Shown piece after piece: positions 49,060 to 64,000 of a stretch of 64,000 nucleotides of DNA. The position numbers and the translations under genes are program-made. Source of the stretch: Trichoplax sp. H2 (lineage: Eukaryota; Placozoa; Uniplacotomia; Trichoplacea); the NCBI GenBank assembly GCA_003344405.1, contig NOWV01000024.1, positions 124,001 to 188,000 on the forward strand, in the 5' to 3' direction. How positions within the stretch are numbered: position 1 is the stretch's first letter; each line of letters opens with the position of its first letter. Under the pieces are notes generated by a model. The model saw only the letters and a program-made list of their open reading frames with translations. It ran no database searches and was not told the DNA's origin.

Positions 49060-52000
49060 ATTTCATAACTAGAAGAAAATGATGAAGACATGAAGAGTTA
49101 TAATGTCTTCCCACCATTAAACTCCGATTTCTGTGGTGTGTAAAATTATGATACGATATCTATTTCCATTAATACAGCAGTTGATTTCATCGATGCAATA
49201 GTAAAAAGAATGAGTGGAGATATTTAGACATTTGAATTAAGGATGGAAGACTGATGTGAGACGATATATTTGCTGCTGCTTTTATTAGCTAGGTTGCAGT
49301 TATCAGTAATTCTCCGCTAGTTGTAGATGTCAGATTGGATTTGTTTCCATCTATAGTTGACTATAAAGTATTAAATTTATACTGTATAGTACAGAGGTTT
49401 GAAGAAAGCCCAGTAAAGGAACTCATTGCTAACACGCTAGAATTTACTCATACACTCTCGTAAGTAATTTTGCTTTAAATTTTAATAAATCTATGTGACT
49501 AAATGTAAAAGAAATTGCTATCGATGGTGGTAACCTGAGTCTACAGGTCTTCTACTGTCAAGAAACCGTTAAATATTGTATTCTTTAGCCATAGATTACA
49601 GCTGTAGAAACACAAATTGGAACTCGTATTAATAAGGTTAATATTCAGACTCAAACCCATACAGCATGAAACATCGCAATCAAAGAATTGACAGTTATAA
49701 CTAATATTTATAGGCATGAAGATTATGTGTTTACTGCTACATATTACAGTGTGTTACATTTTGATCGTGTAATAATAAGTTAATACGTACATTTAAGCCA
49801 TTTAGGCTATTCGTCTACAATGTTTATGATATGGTTGTGATATGTTAATACTGTATTTGTTAAATATAGTATGTTACGAATATGCAATGATTTCTTCTTA
49901 CAGAACGTTGTTACCGATCTTATTTGGTTATGGCTACGATGAATATGATAGCTTCTACACTCTACAATCTGTTCTGTACTTAAAAAGTTACGTTATATAC
50001 GTATGGAATTAATTACTATGTTTAATTACAATCTACACTTCTATATGTTATTGTGGATATTGCAATATGCAATATTTTACACTTGAAGTGCAGACAGCGC
50101 ACGTCTAAAAGCCGCCATATTTTCAATCAATAAATCTATTAGTGGTAGTAATTACAATTTACAGAGCTTTGCGTATTCTCAGTTCTTTGCGTCAGTGACT
50201 AATCTAGAGTAACCCGAATCTTACATGTGGTTGATTGTATCAGCTCAAGTTAGTTCACTCACAACGTTGACTACTAAAGGAGATGATGATTAAATATCAT
50301 AAAAACGATAATGGCTACTTACATTGAGGCTAGGATCGAGGATATACATTGACACAAAATGATTTGAAATCGAGATGTAAGCATCTGAAATTGTTGCATG
50401 TTACACTTAGTCGCAATAGCTAGCTAATGTTGAAGGCCGGAGTTAGCGATGTGATGGGATAACAGTACTAACCATCAATGCCAGAAATGACTTATTGTCA
50501 CGAATAGGCAGGAATGATTTTACTAAAGTTAGCATCGAGGATGATAAAAAATTCTAGAAAGTACTTAGGCTGGAGATTGAGACATTTCCGAGCTTTCTTG
50601 ATTTTACAATTTGTATAGGTTTGAGTGGGGATTATTATATACTCATTACAGATATTTACACTTCTACAACTCTACCGTATAATCAGCCTATGTTAGAATT
50701 ATAGACGATAAAAGTATAAAAGCCCTTTTTTTGTCAAATAGTAGTAAGCATTCAGATCTAGTGTTGTGTTTTAAACTCTAACTCTCCCATATGCATATAT
50801 ACGTACGCCATTACTATCTCCTACGCCAGCTAGAAGTGGTACTAACCGCCAATTCAGTTGCTGCAACTCAAATTTATTTCTTCACTACAATTCCCGATTG
50901 TGCTCTAGCTCCTGAGATACTTCAAACTTTCCTTAAAATGTTACTTCTTTGCGATCAACTATCAGCCTCATATGTTAGTAAAATCTGTAACGCTTTTCGA
51001 TACAGCTTCTTTCGCAATGGTATTGTTGGATCGATATCATAAGAAATACGCTATTTAATTACTTTATTGAAATACTAGTGATGAACTGGTCACTAATATA
51101 AAATCAGCATTTTCCTATATAGCATAAAGCGATTGCTATCAGTACTTTCAAGTTCGAATCCCATCGCGTAATAAACACTATCCGATGTTTGTTAATCTCT
51201 GTTTCCCTACAGTTATTTTGCGTGATTACCTCGATACTGTACTAAAATGCATCAATCATTGGTAATGAAATATGCACGACTTTTTAGCTGCAGTGGATTT
51301 GAATTATTCATGAATAGGCTGGCCTAATTAATACTAATTAATTCAATGGTTTTGCTTTAAGTATACAAAATGTCGGGATAGTCTCCATATAAATTGATCA
51401 GCCGTGTACAGAATTATCCTTTACTATACTCAATTAAACCTATGCTGTATACAGCTGCTGGAAAGCCAGTCGTGATATTATCTAAATTCTCTGAATCGGC
51501 TGGATAAATAACGACAGTTAGGTTGTGTCTGCAAGATAAGAACAAATTCTAGAGATTTACTGTTAATACGTACATCAATCGAGCACAAAATTATCCTTTA
51601 ACTCATTGATACTTATAGACTGCTATAAGAATGTCAATGCTAGTAAGAGCCTAAGTCAGTGAATGCAGTAATTTAAACAAGGATAACTATGGACAATATC
51701 TGTGGGTTTAATACAGACCTACGAAAATTGATTACAAACTGCTTATAAAATATATGAAAAATTGGGATTACCTCAATGTAAATTGATCAATCGGGAATGT
51801 CGATGCTAACGGTAATCTAAACTCTGCAAATGCTATAATCCAGACGTGGATAATTAGGTCGTTTGTCTATGTGATAAATGCGAACTAATAAACATGAGCT
51901 TCTTCCCTAAACTTATCGAACACACAGTAGCATGAGATAATGACCGATTCCTTTAAATTAAAAGTATTTCTAAATAGGAGCTCTTGTTATGTAGCTAAAT

Positions 52001-52788
52001 CTAATGCTACTACCACTTCCAATAGATTGTTGGTTTAGTAAATTGACGAAATTTTATCACTCCGTTACTAATAGACCCTTGCAGTAAGACCCAAGATCGG
52101 TCACTGTCACCGACGAGTTGTCAAAATTTAGGTATAATTTATTGAGTTGTTAATCTATACAGAATCAATCCAATTATTAGCTTAGTGGAACCACAGGTAT
52201 TGCCAGGCAAGTTATACTAAGCTTATAACGAGGAAAATTAAATCACTTCTTGTAGCTTAATATTATCAACCTTTTATCAGGCTTGTCCTCTTCTACTTCT
52301 ATCTACAGTACGACTTTAAATACTGATATTCTCTCATCTTTAGGTTATAGTAAACCAATAGTCACTGTTAGACAAAACTGAAACCAAATTGATTAAAAAA
52401 AATTAGTCAATTTATAGTGAATCTAGATAAACATAGAATATCAGCTCATAGATAATATTATAAAATTACGCTTTTATCTATTAAAATGATGTAAGATGTC
52501 ATAGATACATTAATGAATCATCAATATATTCCTAGGTAAAGTTATCTCATGATAATTATGCTACAACCGCTAGCCTCAAAGGTTATTCTGAAACAACTAG
52601 AAATAAACTTAATAAAGAGTACAGTTAGTCATTCTATAGGCTTACAATAATTTCGATTCTAACCGTATTCAATGTTTTCTATATCAAGAACTTTTTGACT
52701 TTTGATGTTTTAAATTAGTAACTGTATAAAGTATACATTTATCAATCTAGGAAAGGCAAAGATAATTTGGGAAGATGTAACAGCAATA
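49060..52788. other. Intergenic part of the duplicated unit (copy 3 side)
   Basis: Homologous to 45764-47640 but with an extra block of about 820 bp at roughly 49705-50530 that the other copy lacks. No coding similarity was seen in this block, and I could not define clean LTR ends or a target duplication for it. A short frame at 50791-51042 matches a region in the duplicate that has no open frame, so it is not a gene. Confidence 0.6.
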
Positions 52789-53295
52789 TTATAAGATCAT
52801 CTGGCAATTGTACCATGAAAATTTGCCTTGGACTACGGAGGATAAACCAAGGCATTGAAATCCTGCTTTCTCATAAAATGGTATTAAATAATCGTGAGCA
52901 ATCAGATTGATCACCGATATCGATGGAATAGCTTGCTTAATGTATTCTATATAATGTTTGAGCAATATAGAGGCGATACCCTGTCGTCGGAAATTGCTCG
53001 TAACACATAAAGCATGAATGCATAATGTTTTACCATTTGCTGCATGCTCATACATGGACTGAAAAGTTAATAAATTATCGTTGCTTCGCGTACCACAAAT
53101 GAAAGCAACGATTTTGCCATTGATTTCGTATCCTAGAAATAAATCACTTGCCACATTAAATCGATCCATAAGTTGTGCTGGGGTAGCAGCCTCCTCTATA
53201 GGAAAGCATTCTAATTCTATTTGGCATATAGTTTCCATATCTGCTTGGATTATCGGTCGTAAGATGCCGTTGATACCATCTTGTATCGATTCCAT
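52789..53295 (-). CDS. AANAT-like GNAT N-acetyltransferase, copy 4
   Basis: Intact intronless gene of 168 residues. It starts MESIQDGINGILRPIIQADM. It has DLFLGYEINGKIVAFICGT, motif A CIHALCVTSNFRRQGIASIL with the acetyl-CoA loop RRQGIA, then YLIPFYEKAGFQCLG, and ends GKFSWYNCQMIL. It is more diverged from copies 2 and 3 than those are from each other, but clearly in their group. LIPFYEKAGF is close to LVPFYQRFGF of vertebrate AANAT, supporting the family call. It is probably the oldest member at the right end of the array. Confidence 0.9.
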   Translation of the reverse strand: MESIQDGINGILRPIIQADMETICQIELECFPIEEAATPAQLMDRFNVASDLFLGYEINGKIVAFICGTRSNDNLLTFQSMYEHAANGKTLCIHALCVTSNFRRQGIASILLKHYIEYIKQAIPSISVINLIAHDYLIPFYEKAGFQCLGLSSVVQGKFSWYNCQMIL

Positions 53296-54831
53296 GTTTC
53301 ACATTAATATTAATGTTATTCTTAAATCAGTTTGACGAATGCCACGATTATTGCAATTCTACTATTTGTTAATAAAATTTAAGGATCAGGGAAGAGTTTA
53401 AAACATACATAACCTCGAATTAAAATAGCAAAGATTTAAAATCGTTTAAAAGTGATTCGTTCAGGCAATCGTTATCAGATGAGACTACTCATTATCACAA
53501 TGTATATCAAATTTGTAAGAAATATAGTGGCAGTGCCTAAGTTAATTTCTGAATATAATGCAAATACTTAGTAATGCTCTTTCTGGAATTCGCTTTTAAT
53601 TTTTCAGCGTCCAAGCTATGAATTATCTACATACTGATATCGAGTACTGAAAAAGATGCAATATTGTCATCTAAAGAGATCGTCATATTTTAATTTAAAT
53701 CTACTCTGCTACTATCTAAAATTGTATTAAGCTGCTAGCTAAATCAATTTAAATTATTCTTTGTATAATCTTAAACTTCTCTACACTAATCATGTAGACG
53801 AATAATGCAAACACATAACAAAAATATAGCAATGCTGAAATATGTAGATCAGCGGGCATTCATGAGAATGCAAACCCTACCCTGAAACACTGTTTCTTAG
53901 TAGCAAAGTACTGGTATTCTCCTATGGAAAGTTGCTGCCCTAAAAATTTTAACCTTAATCTTAGCAATGTAATAATATCTCACGACTCTTTCTAATTATT
54001 CCAATAATTACTTCAAATCACAAAGTAAAAGACAGAAAATGCTACTAATCAAGCATGCACAATTTTGGCTACTAGCAGAGTCGACTTAAACCATTTTGCA
54101 TATAATCTAAGCATCTCTACGTTTATTATGCTCTTAATTAATGCAACTACATTAGTAAAAATATATCAATGCTGTAATATACAGACCAGCATACTATACA
54201 TAAATGAGAATGCAAACCTTACCTGGAAATGCTGCTTCTTTGTGGAAAAGTACAACTACTCCCTTATGGAAAGCTATTTCTCTGTAAATTTCAATCTCAA
54301 TCGTAGTAATCCAAGAAGATCTCGCAACTACTTCTAATTATTATTCTAATTATCACCACCTAATGGCAAAGGTCAAAAGTAGAATAAGTCATGAGTCAAG
54401 CATGCGCAAGTTTACTACCAACAGATTTCAATTAAATAAATTGCTTTGATGGAAATTTACGTCATAAATTATAGGATCAAGATTGTTTCGATTCATCTAA
54501 TAGTAATATAAGCAATCAAGTTTTGAATGGTAGCTTGCAGTATATAGAGGCTGTCTTATTATTTTTTAGTCCAGTTCTGTTTCTAATAACGTTTCATAAA
54601 CTATAGCGCTAACGGCTTGAATGTTGCTTTTTATTCGATATACAGTCGTGATTATGATAACTGTCGCCAGTCATTATCTAGTACTTTGATCTAGTGCAGA
54701 TGTGCCTTTGATTTATTGCCGAATTTTTCAATTTTCCTTAGCATGGCATAAGGTTGTCCTGGTTGGGATGAGATTAGTCCTAAGGAGTGAGTTTATTTTC
54801 CCAATTGTTGAAAGTTATCTTAGAAAGAAGC
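53296..54831. other. Intergenic region with a two-fold repeat
   Basis: No gene recognised. Two diverged copies of about 350 bp lie at about 53720-54070 and 54075-54430. They share ATGAGAATGCAAACC, TATGGAAAG, TCTAATTATT, and AATCAAGCATGCGCAA followed by TTTACTAC. The same CAAGCATGCGCAA block occurs near 47045 and, altered, near 51270, so it is dispersed within this locus. Confidence 0.6.
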
Positions 54832-57018
54832 CAATGGATCACATGCATATTCAGGAAATCAATTCTCTGCTTGAAAATAGACATCATCTATTTAATAATA
54901 GAGATTAACTGCAACCTAGAAGTAGCTATCTCCAAGCGTTAGATAAAACTCATCGGTTGACAAGCAATGATATTGCTGGAGATCAACTACAATGTGATAT
55001 TTATCTAAATATTTCTATGACCTATTGGTAACAACATGAATTAGCATCGGCTCAACAAAACTGTGATCGATCAGGAACGCTAGCAAGAAAGATCATGGAT
55101 CAAGCTCGACTTACTCGATGTTTCCATCATCAATGGGATATACAAGCAATGAAAGAGGCTTATGATGATGCATTAGATGATTATAAGCAATCATTGGCTT
55201 TGAAATTAAAATTGCCAGGAGAGAACCATGTCGATGTAGCTGAAGCTTATCATAGTATGGGAGAAGCTTATTTTCGCCAATCGAAATTAGATGATGCTTT
55301 AATTTTATATCAGAAAAGCTTAGATATTAAAATTAATATATCTGGTGATAATAATTTAAATGTTGCTCGATCCGACAATGGCATTGGCAGTGTTACAGAG
55401 ATCTTAAGTTCGATGCTGCTCTATCCATGTATCAAAAGGGTCTCCATATTGAGCTGAAATTGTTAGGGGATTGCAATTTACACGTTACAATATCTTACAA
55501 CAACATTGGTAGTGTTTATCAAAATCTATCGAATTATCATCAAGCTCCATCCATGTATCAAAAATGTCTAAACATAGATTTGGAAATACTAGGCGATGAT
55601 GATCTAAAAGTGACTTTATCTTATAATAATATCGGAGCTATATATACAATCTTCAAGGCAAGAATAAAGACGCACTATCCATATACAAGAAATTCTTGAT
55701 ATTAAACTGCAAATTCTAGGCAATAACAACTTAGATGTTGCTCGAACTTATAATAACATGAGAATTGCTTATGAAAATCAATTTATATATGATGAAGCAA
55801 TTACTACGTATCAAAGGCCCTTTCTATTCAACAGAAAGCATTGGGGGGTCGAAGTTTACATGTTGGTACATATGTTGCTACATATAAGAAGAATATCTGC
55901 TGTTCAGGTATTATTTTTAATTCCAACCCTAATGATACAAGTCGTAAGTCTTTACTACAGTGACGTCAATGTTGCAAGAAATTGCATAAAATTATTAAAC
56001 AGTTTACCAGTAATTTACCATTTATGCAACGGTCTATTCCTACACCTTGGTATATTATGGCATCCTTGCTATACACATCCGTTAATAATATCAACAGATA
56101 GAATATTTCTGATGAATTTAAAGATATATTAAAAAAAAATTTGCAACATTATGCGATATGAAGATATTAAAAAATTAGCTCAGGATTTCGGATTTTGGGA
56201 AAATGATAAAGTTACGCAGTATTCTTACGTATCTGCATGACACTGGTGATATCGTATTTTGTCAGAAAGAAGGCATCAATAGAATGATTGTAACCAATAT
56301 AGACTGATTGCTGCAAATATTTCGTAGTATCATTAAATTAGATCGGCATCTGTTTAAAATTGTAGAAGCGAGAGAAAGTTATAATTTAGCTCGTCGGACA
56401 GGTATTATGTCTGAAACTTGTCTTGATTATGCTATCACAGAATTTAAATTAAATCAGATAGAAAAAGAATTTGTACTACAATTGATGGAAAGTTACAATA
56501 TGATCAGTAAGATTGATGACGAACATGAAGATGATGAGGCAACAGCACTAAATGGTCTATATTTTATACCTTGTTTACTTAATTCATATGCTGATGAACT
56601 CGATTTAAGTGGTTATAACGTATCCGATTGTTTATATATTAGCTATAATAAATGCTTCGTTCCTTATATACCGAATGGAATATTTTATTGCCTGCTATCA
56701 GCGTGTCTAAAAATGTGGAATAATCGCCGTGTAAAGTTATATTACCAATGTGCTAAATTTTTCCAATTGGACGATTATTATTATGCCATCGTTAGGAAAG
56801 AAAAATCTTATATTAGCCTACAGTACTGCTATCAGGAGATAAACGATGTCGAAATTTTGAAATTGATCAGCCAGAAAGTCGAGATATCAATTCATCAAAA
56901 GCGTCCACATAATACTATCAAAGAGAAATTTTATGAAATTATGAATGAGAGAATGCCTAAGTATGCAAATTTACCGTGCCAGTTCTCTATGTTCGATGTA
57001 GCGAATGCCATCAAATGA
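54832..57018 (+). pseudogene. Decayed TPR-Roc-COR (Roco family) gene
   Basis: Remnant of a large Roco-type gene. The N-terminal part (from MDHMHIQEINSLLENRHHLF) aligns with the TPR gene at 35424 but has in-frame stops at 54906 and 55029. TPR units follow (DDALILYQKSLDIK, YNNIGSVYQNLSNYHQ, and ILGNNNLDVARTYNN). They are broken by a one-base loss near 55392 and further frameshifts near 55640, 55690 and 55820. At 55985-56070 comes the end of a Roc GTPase domain (LHKIIKQFTSNLPFMQ with IPTPWY). Its nucleotide-binding motifs are missing. A COR domain then reads YEDIKKLAQDFGFWEND, a frameshift near 56215, ILTYLHDTGDIVFCQKEG, a TGA where the family Trp is expected (56307), and an open stretch to 57018 with FIPCLLNS and FVPYIPNGIFYCLL. 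Roco proteins are GTP-regulated signalling scaffolds. The number of lesions makes it non-functional. Confidence 0.82.
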
Positions 57019-57547
57019 CAAATCTTAATTATCGATATCATGAAGATCGGAATATATTTCGTTGCTGTTAAGATAATTGCAATAAATTTTTCAAAAGTCA
57101 GTCGATTATTGATTGGATGCTTTATAAAAGAAAAAAAACTAACAGGTACGGATAGGATAATGCTATAGTATATTTAATTATCGTAAGATGCTTGTCGATA
57201 AACATGTACTATAAAAATGGCAACTAGTTGCTTTCTGTAGAGCATTACTATTTATCAGACTGAGTTTACTGTGTATAAACACTCGACCTTATTAATGTAA
57301 AATATGAGTATAGCTAATTAATAAAAGTTTAATGCTACAACATATTATACCATATGTATTGGTAACGATGTACATTTTCTCCGATAGTGTGAGCAATGAA
57401 TATCTACCAATATCGTGATTATTAGTCTAACCAATCTTATGAAAAGGGTAACTTACTAATATTTTAGTCGTAACTGAAAAATAATCGGTTGTACTGTATT
57501 TAAAACTATATAGGGACGCAAAACAAATTCCAACCTAGTTCAAATGG

Positions 57548-57790
57548 AATGGAATTTATAAACGCGGTGATTGAAAGAAATTATAAGACAATAATAAATG
57601 ATTTGCCATTAAAATCGTTAATCTACGACTTTAGAGGAATTAATTCTTAAATGATGACGATGTCGACTTATTAAATTTAATTTAATTAATCATTATAAGA
57701 AACGTAATCATGAACTTATCATCATCTTATAGCGAAAAGGAATAGATTCATTCTTAAAATTTTGCAATACTTTAAAGGAAAATGAACTGC
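57548..57790 (+). pseudogene. CARD (death-fold) domain remnant
   Basis: About 80 codons spread over different frames resemble a caspase recruitment domain. The early helices read MEFINAVIERNYKTIINDLP followed by LKSLIYDF. After a frameshift comes FLNDDDVDLLNLI. After another shift come RNHELIIIL, a TAG stop, and RKGIDSFLKFCNTLKENELR with LGKQLK. The RKG-SF-FC--L pattern matches helices 4-6 of CARDs. It lies 530 bp after the decayed COR domain on the same strand, so it may have been its C-terminal domain or a separate exon. A Cys-rich frame follows (57792-57989, CTMGKPTRNANCPGC) whose nature I do not recognise. Confidence 0.55.
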
Positions 57791-57989
57791 GTTGTTTACA
57801 AAACCTTGGGAAGCAACTAAAAATGGATATAGCCAATCTCGGTACGACCATGATTCCTTAAAAAATCATTACGGCATATGCACGATGGGGAAGCCAACGC
57901 GTAACGCTAATTGCCCGGGCTGTGATTATGTAATTATGGCATATTACGATATACAACCTAATTGCTATAAATTTATTGGATCATATTAG

Positions 57990-58922
57990 GCATAACATTT
58001 TCAATGCAATACATGGATATAATCAATTACTCCTTAGTAGCTGCAATGAAAACTACGAGCTAGCAAGGTTATTAATATACCCTAAACATAATTGATTACC
58101 ACCGTAAATCTATTTTTTATCATTGGTACGAGCATTGTTATAAAGATTTGTTAAAAATTATAAATAACAATGATTGACTAGTCCTAGCTTAAAGCTACAC
58201 GTTCATGGGATCTTTTATTTCGCGTAATATTCTTTCTAATCATCAATACAGATTCAGCAAAATAAAAGTTAAATCAAAGCATCTTATATCTGAATACAGC
58301 CTTAAAAGTGTCATTTTCATCACAGTTTTTAAATTACCGAGCAATAAAGATAATAAGGACAAAGATCTATGAAAATAGTCATCAGTCCATTAATTTCAAC
58401 TATCATTATGATAAAAGAGTGCTAATATTCGAAAAGAAAATCAGATATGTGCACAGCACTTATGACGAAAACTAGATGAATTTATTGGACAAATTTAAAG
58501 TTTCTTTATGTGCTGTCTGTCTTTCAATTTTATAATAAATCCAAGGAAATGTTACCTATAACATTTTTGAGATTTAAAAACTCGTGTCGGAAAATGAATT
58601 AACTATAAAAAATTGACAACGTGCTCCGAAAGTTATACGTAAAAATTGCAATTTCTTGCATTTCGGAAGCTGCTAGTCATAATCTGACAGTTATAAAGAC
58701 ACATGTTTTATAAATATCCAAAGGATTTCTTAATTTTTTAAATAGATATCAGACAATTTGTAGCAAATAGATATCCTTTTCATTTTATCTATCGTACAAC
58801 TGACAACAATAGTATACCAGTGAGTGTTTTGTTAAATTATGGAAGCTATTCATTACTAAATCACTAGTTCTTACGGCGGATTGATAAGAACTACAGACGA
58901 CGATGAAAATAAGCCGTCACCA
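57990..58922. other. Intergenic region, nothing recognised
   Basis: About 0.9 kb between the CARD remnant and the KMO stop codon, including the KMO 3' UTR. No coding similarity was seen. Confidence 0.45.
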
Positions 58923-63201
<4,279 letters not shown>

Positions 63202-64000
63202 TTTCGATGTTTCTGCCTGGAACGATCTGATGACGTTAAAGAGTTAACTTCGTATTTAATTGAAGTCAATCCTAGGTCTATCGGTGGATAATTTCAATGG
63301 TGGTTCAATAATACTAATCTAATTTGTTGATATTACATGCTATTAGTTGGATTTTAGCATGGGTTGAACTTTCACCTTGGCTCTTGTTCTCGTTATGTCG
63401 TAATGCCTAAGGCCAAGCGATGACAAGCCAGTTTTCAACAAGGCCAGAAAAAGGTTTGTGTACACTCCGAAGACGATACTTGCTAATACTACCACAGTAT
63501 TGACCGTATTGTACCTGATGTTGACTCTAAGTCAATTAGTGCTTCTTATGCAATGTCGAGTCTGCATTCCAATCCTCTAGACAGTGGCCACCCTACTACT
63601 GTAATCCTTCTTTCAAGGCGTGAATCAATGCATACCTAATAAGATGAGTTCGAATCGATAGGCACTCCTACTCTATCGGTAATAAGAGCTTCTTAAGCAC
63701 CTTGCAGACTCGGCTGAGTAGCATCGCCATTGGCATACCCTTCTACAGTATCAAGCCTAGGTTGGCATCTTCAACAGCCGAAAGTATATCCCAACAAATA
63801 TGTGAAAGAACTTGGTTTGTTTGAATAGAATAATATCCATAATACGATAATGCATTCATCATCGTAATCATTGTCCTGTCAAGATGTCAATAGAGAAAAG
63901 AATTTGCTTTTATGATTCATTGATTACGAGCAGCTAATTGGATCGAATTAAATGGAGTACTCCTTGCAGGGTGTATTGCATTCGTTGGTCCACTATAGTC
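63202..64000. other. Region upstream of KMO, with a GC-richer repeat
   Basis: No gene called. Between about 63400 and 63790 the base composition is richer in G and C. At least two diverged units are seen, with AGTGCTTCTTATGCAATGTCG near 63540 and AGAGCTTCTTAAGCACCTTG near 63685, each followed by a CTCGAGTCTGCA-like or AGACTCGGCTGAG stretch. Short frames are interrupted by stops, so this is either a decayed gene or a repeat. The KMO promoter should lie at about 63202-63400. Confidence 0.4.

Noticed and set aside
50791-51042. 83-codon frame between acetyltransferase copies 3 and 4
   Set aside because: The homologous stretch near 46680-46920 is not open, so the frame is not conserved.
51145-51175. 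GTTCGAATCCC, resembling a tRNA T-loop
   Set aside because: The duplicated copy near 46935 reads AGTCCAAATTT, and no cloverleaf can be drawn around it.

Overview
The window looks like nuclear DNA from an early-branching animal. It is AT-rich, its genes carry GT-AG introns and encode animal proteins, and long gene-free stretches hold satellites and LTR scars. A placozoan (Trichoplax-like) origin is my best guess, based on the kinesin-light-chain-type TPR genes, the Roco/CARD remnants and the class A GPCR. That is inference; only 'metazoan' is well supported. There are no bacterial operons, CRISPR arrays or tRNA genes that I can see.

Layout. 0.5-2.7 kb: PPAT (amidophosphoribosyltransferase, 4 exons, +). 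3.8-6.7 kb: BCS1L (AAA chaperone of respiratory complex III, 6 exons, -), convergent with PPAT. 7.0-7.9 kb: a 114-bp satellite. 7.9-26.7 kb: a gene-poor block with two solo LTRs and assembly gap 1. 26.7-31.4 kb: a complete three-exon rhodopsin-class GPCR (+). 35.4-37.5 kb: an intact 675-residue TPR protein (+). 40-53.3 kb: a tandem array of four intronless AANAT-like GNAT acetyltransferases (all -), embedded in two satellites, a segmental duplication and assembly gap 2. The third copy is split by a solo LTR. 54.8-57.8 kb: a decayed TPR-Roc-COR (Roco) gene followed by a CARD-like remnant (+). 58.9-63.2 kb: kynurenine 3-monooxygenase (KMO, 18 short exons, -).

Exon joins for PPAT, BCS1L, GPCR and KMO were worked out by hand. 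Every junction keeps the reading frame and uses GT-AG, giving proteins of 487, 408, 331 and 442 residues.

The main unexpected result is a set of solo LTRs with TG...CA ends, perfect 5-bp target-site duplications, a TATA box and an AATAAA signal. They fall in two families. They explain the broken acetyltransferase copy, and they explain both 20-N gaps as two alleles (LTR-empty and LTR-occupied) laid end to end by the assembler. The second point of interest is the decayed TPR-Roc-COR gene with a CARD remnant behind it, close to an intact TPR paralogue. This resembles innate-immune or cell-death receptor architecture. Two parts of tryptophan/arylalkylamine metabolism (an AANAT-like array and KMO) also lie within 20 kb of each other; whether that matters is unknown.
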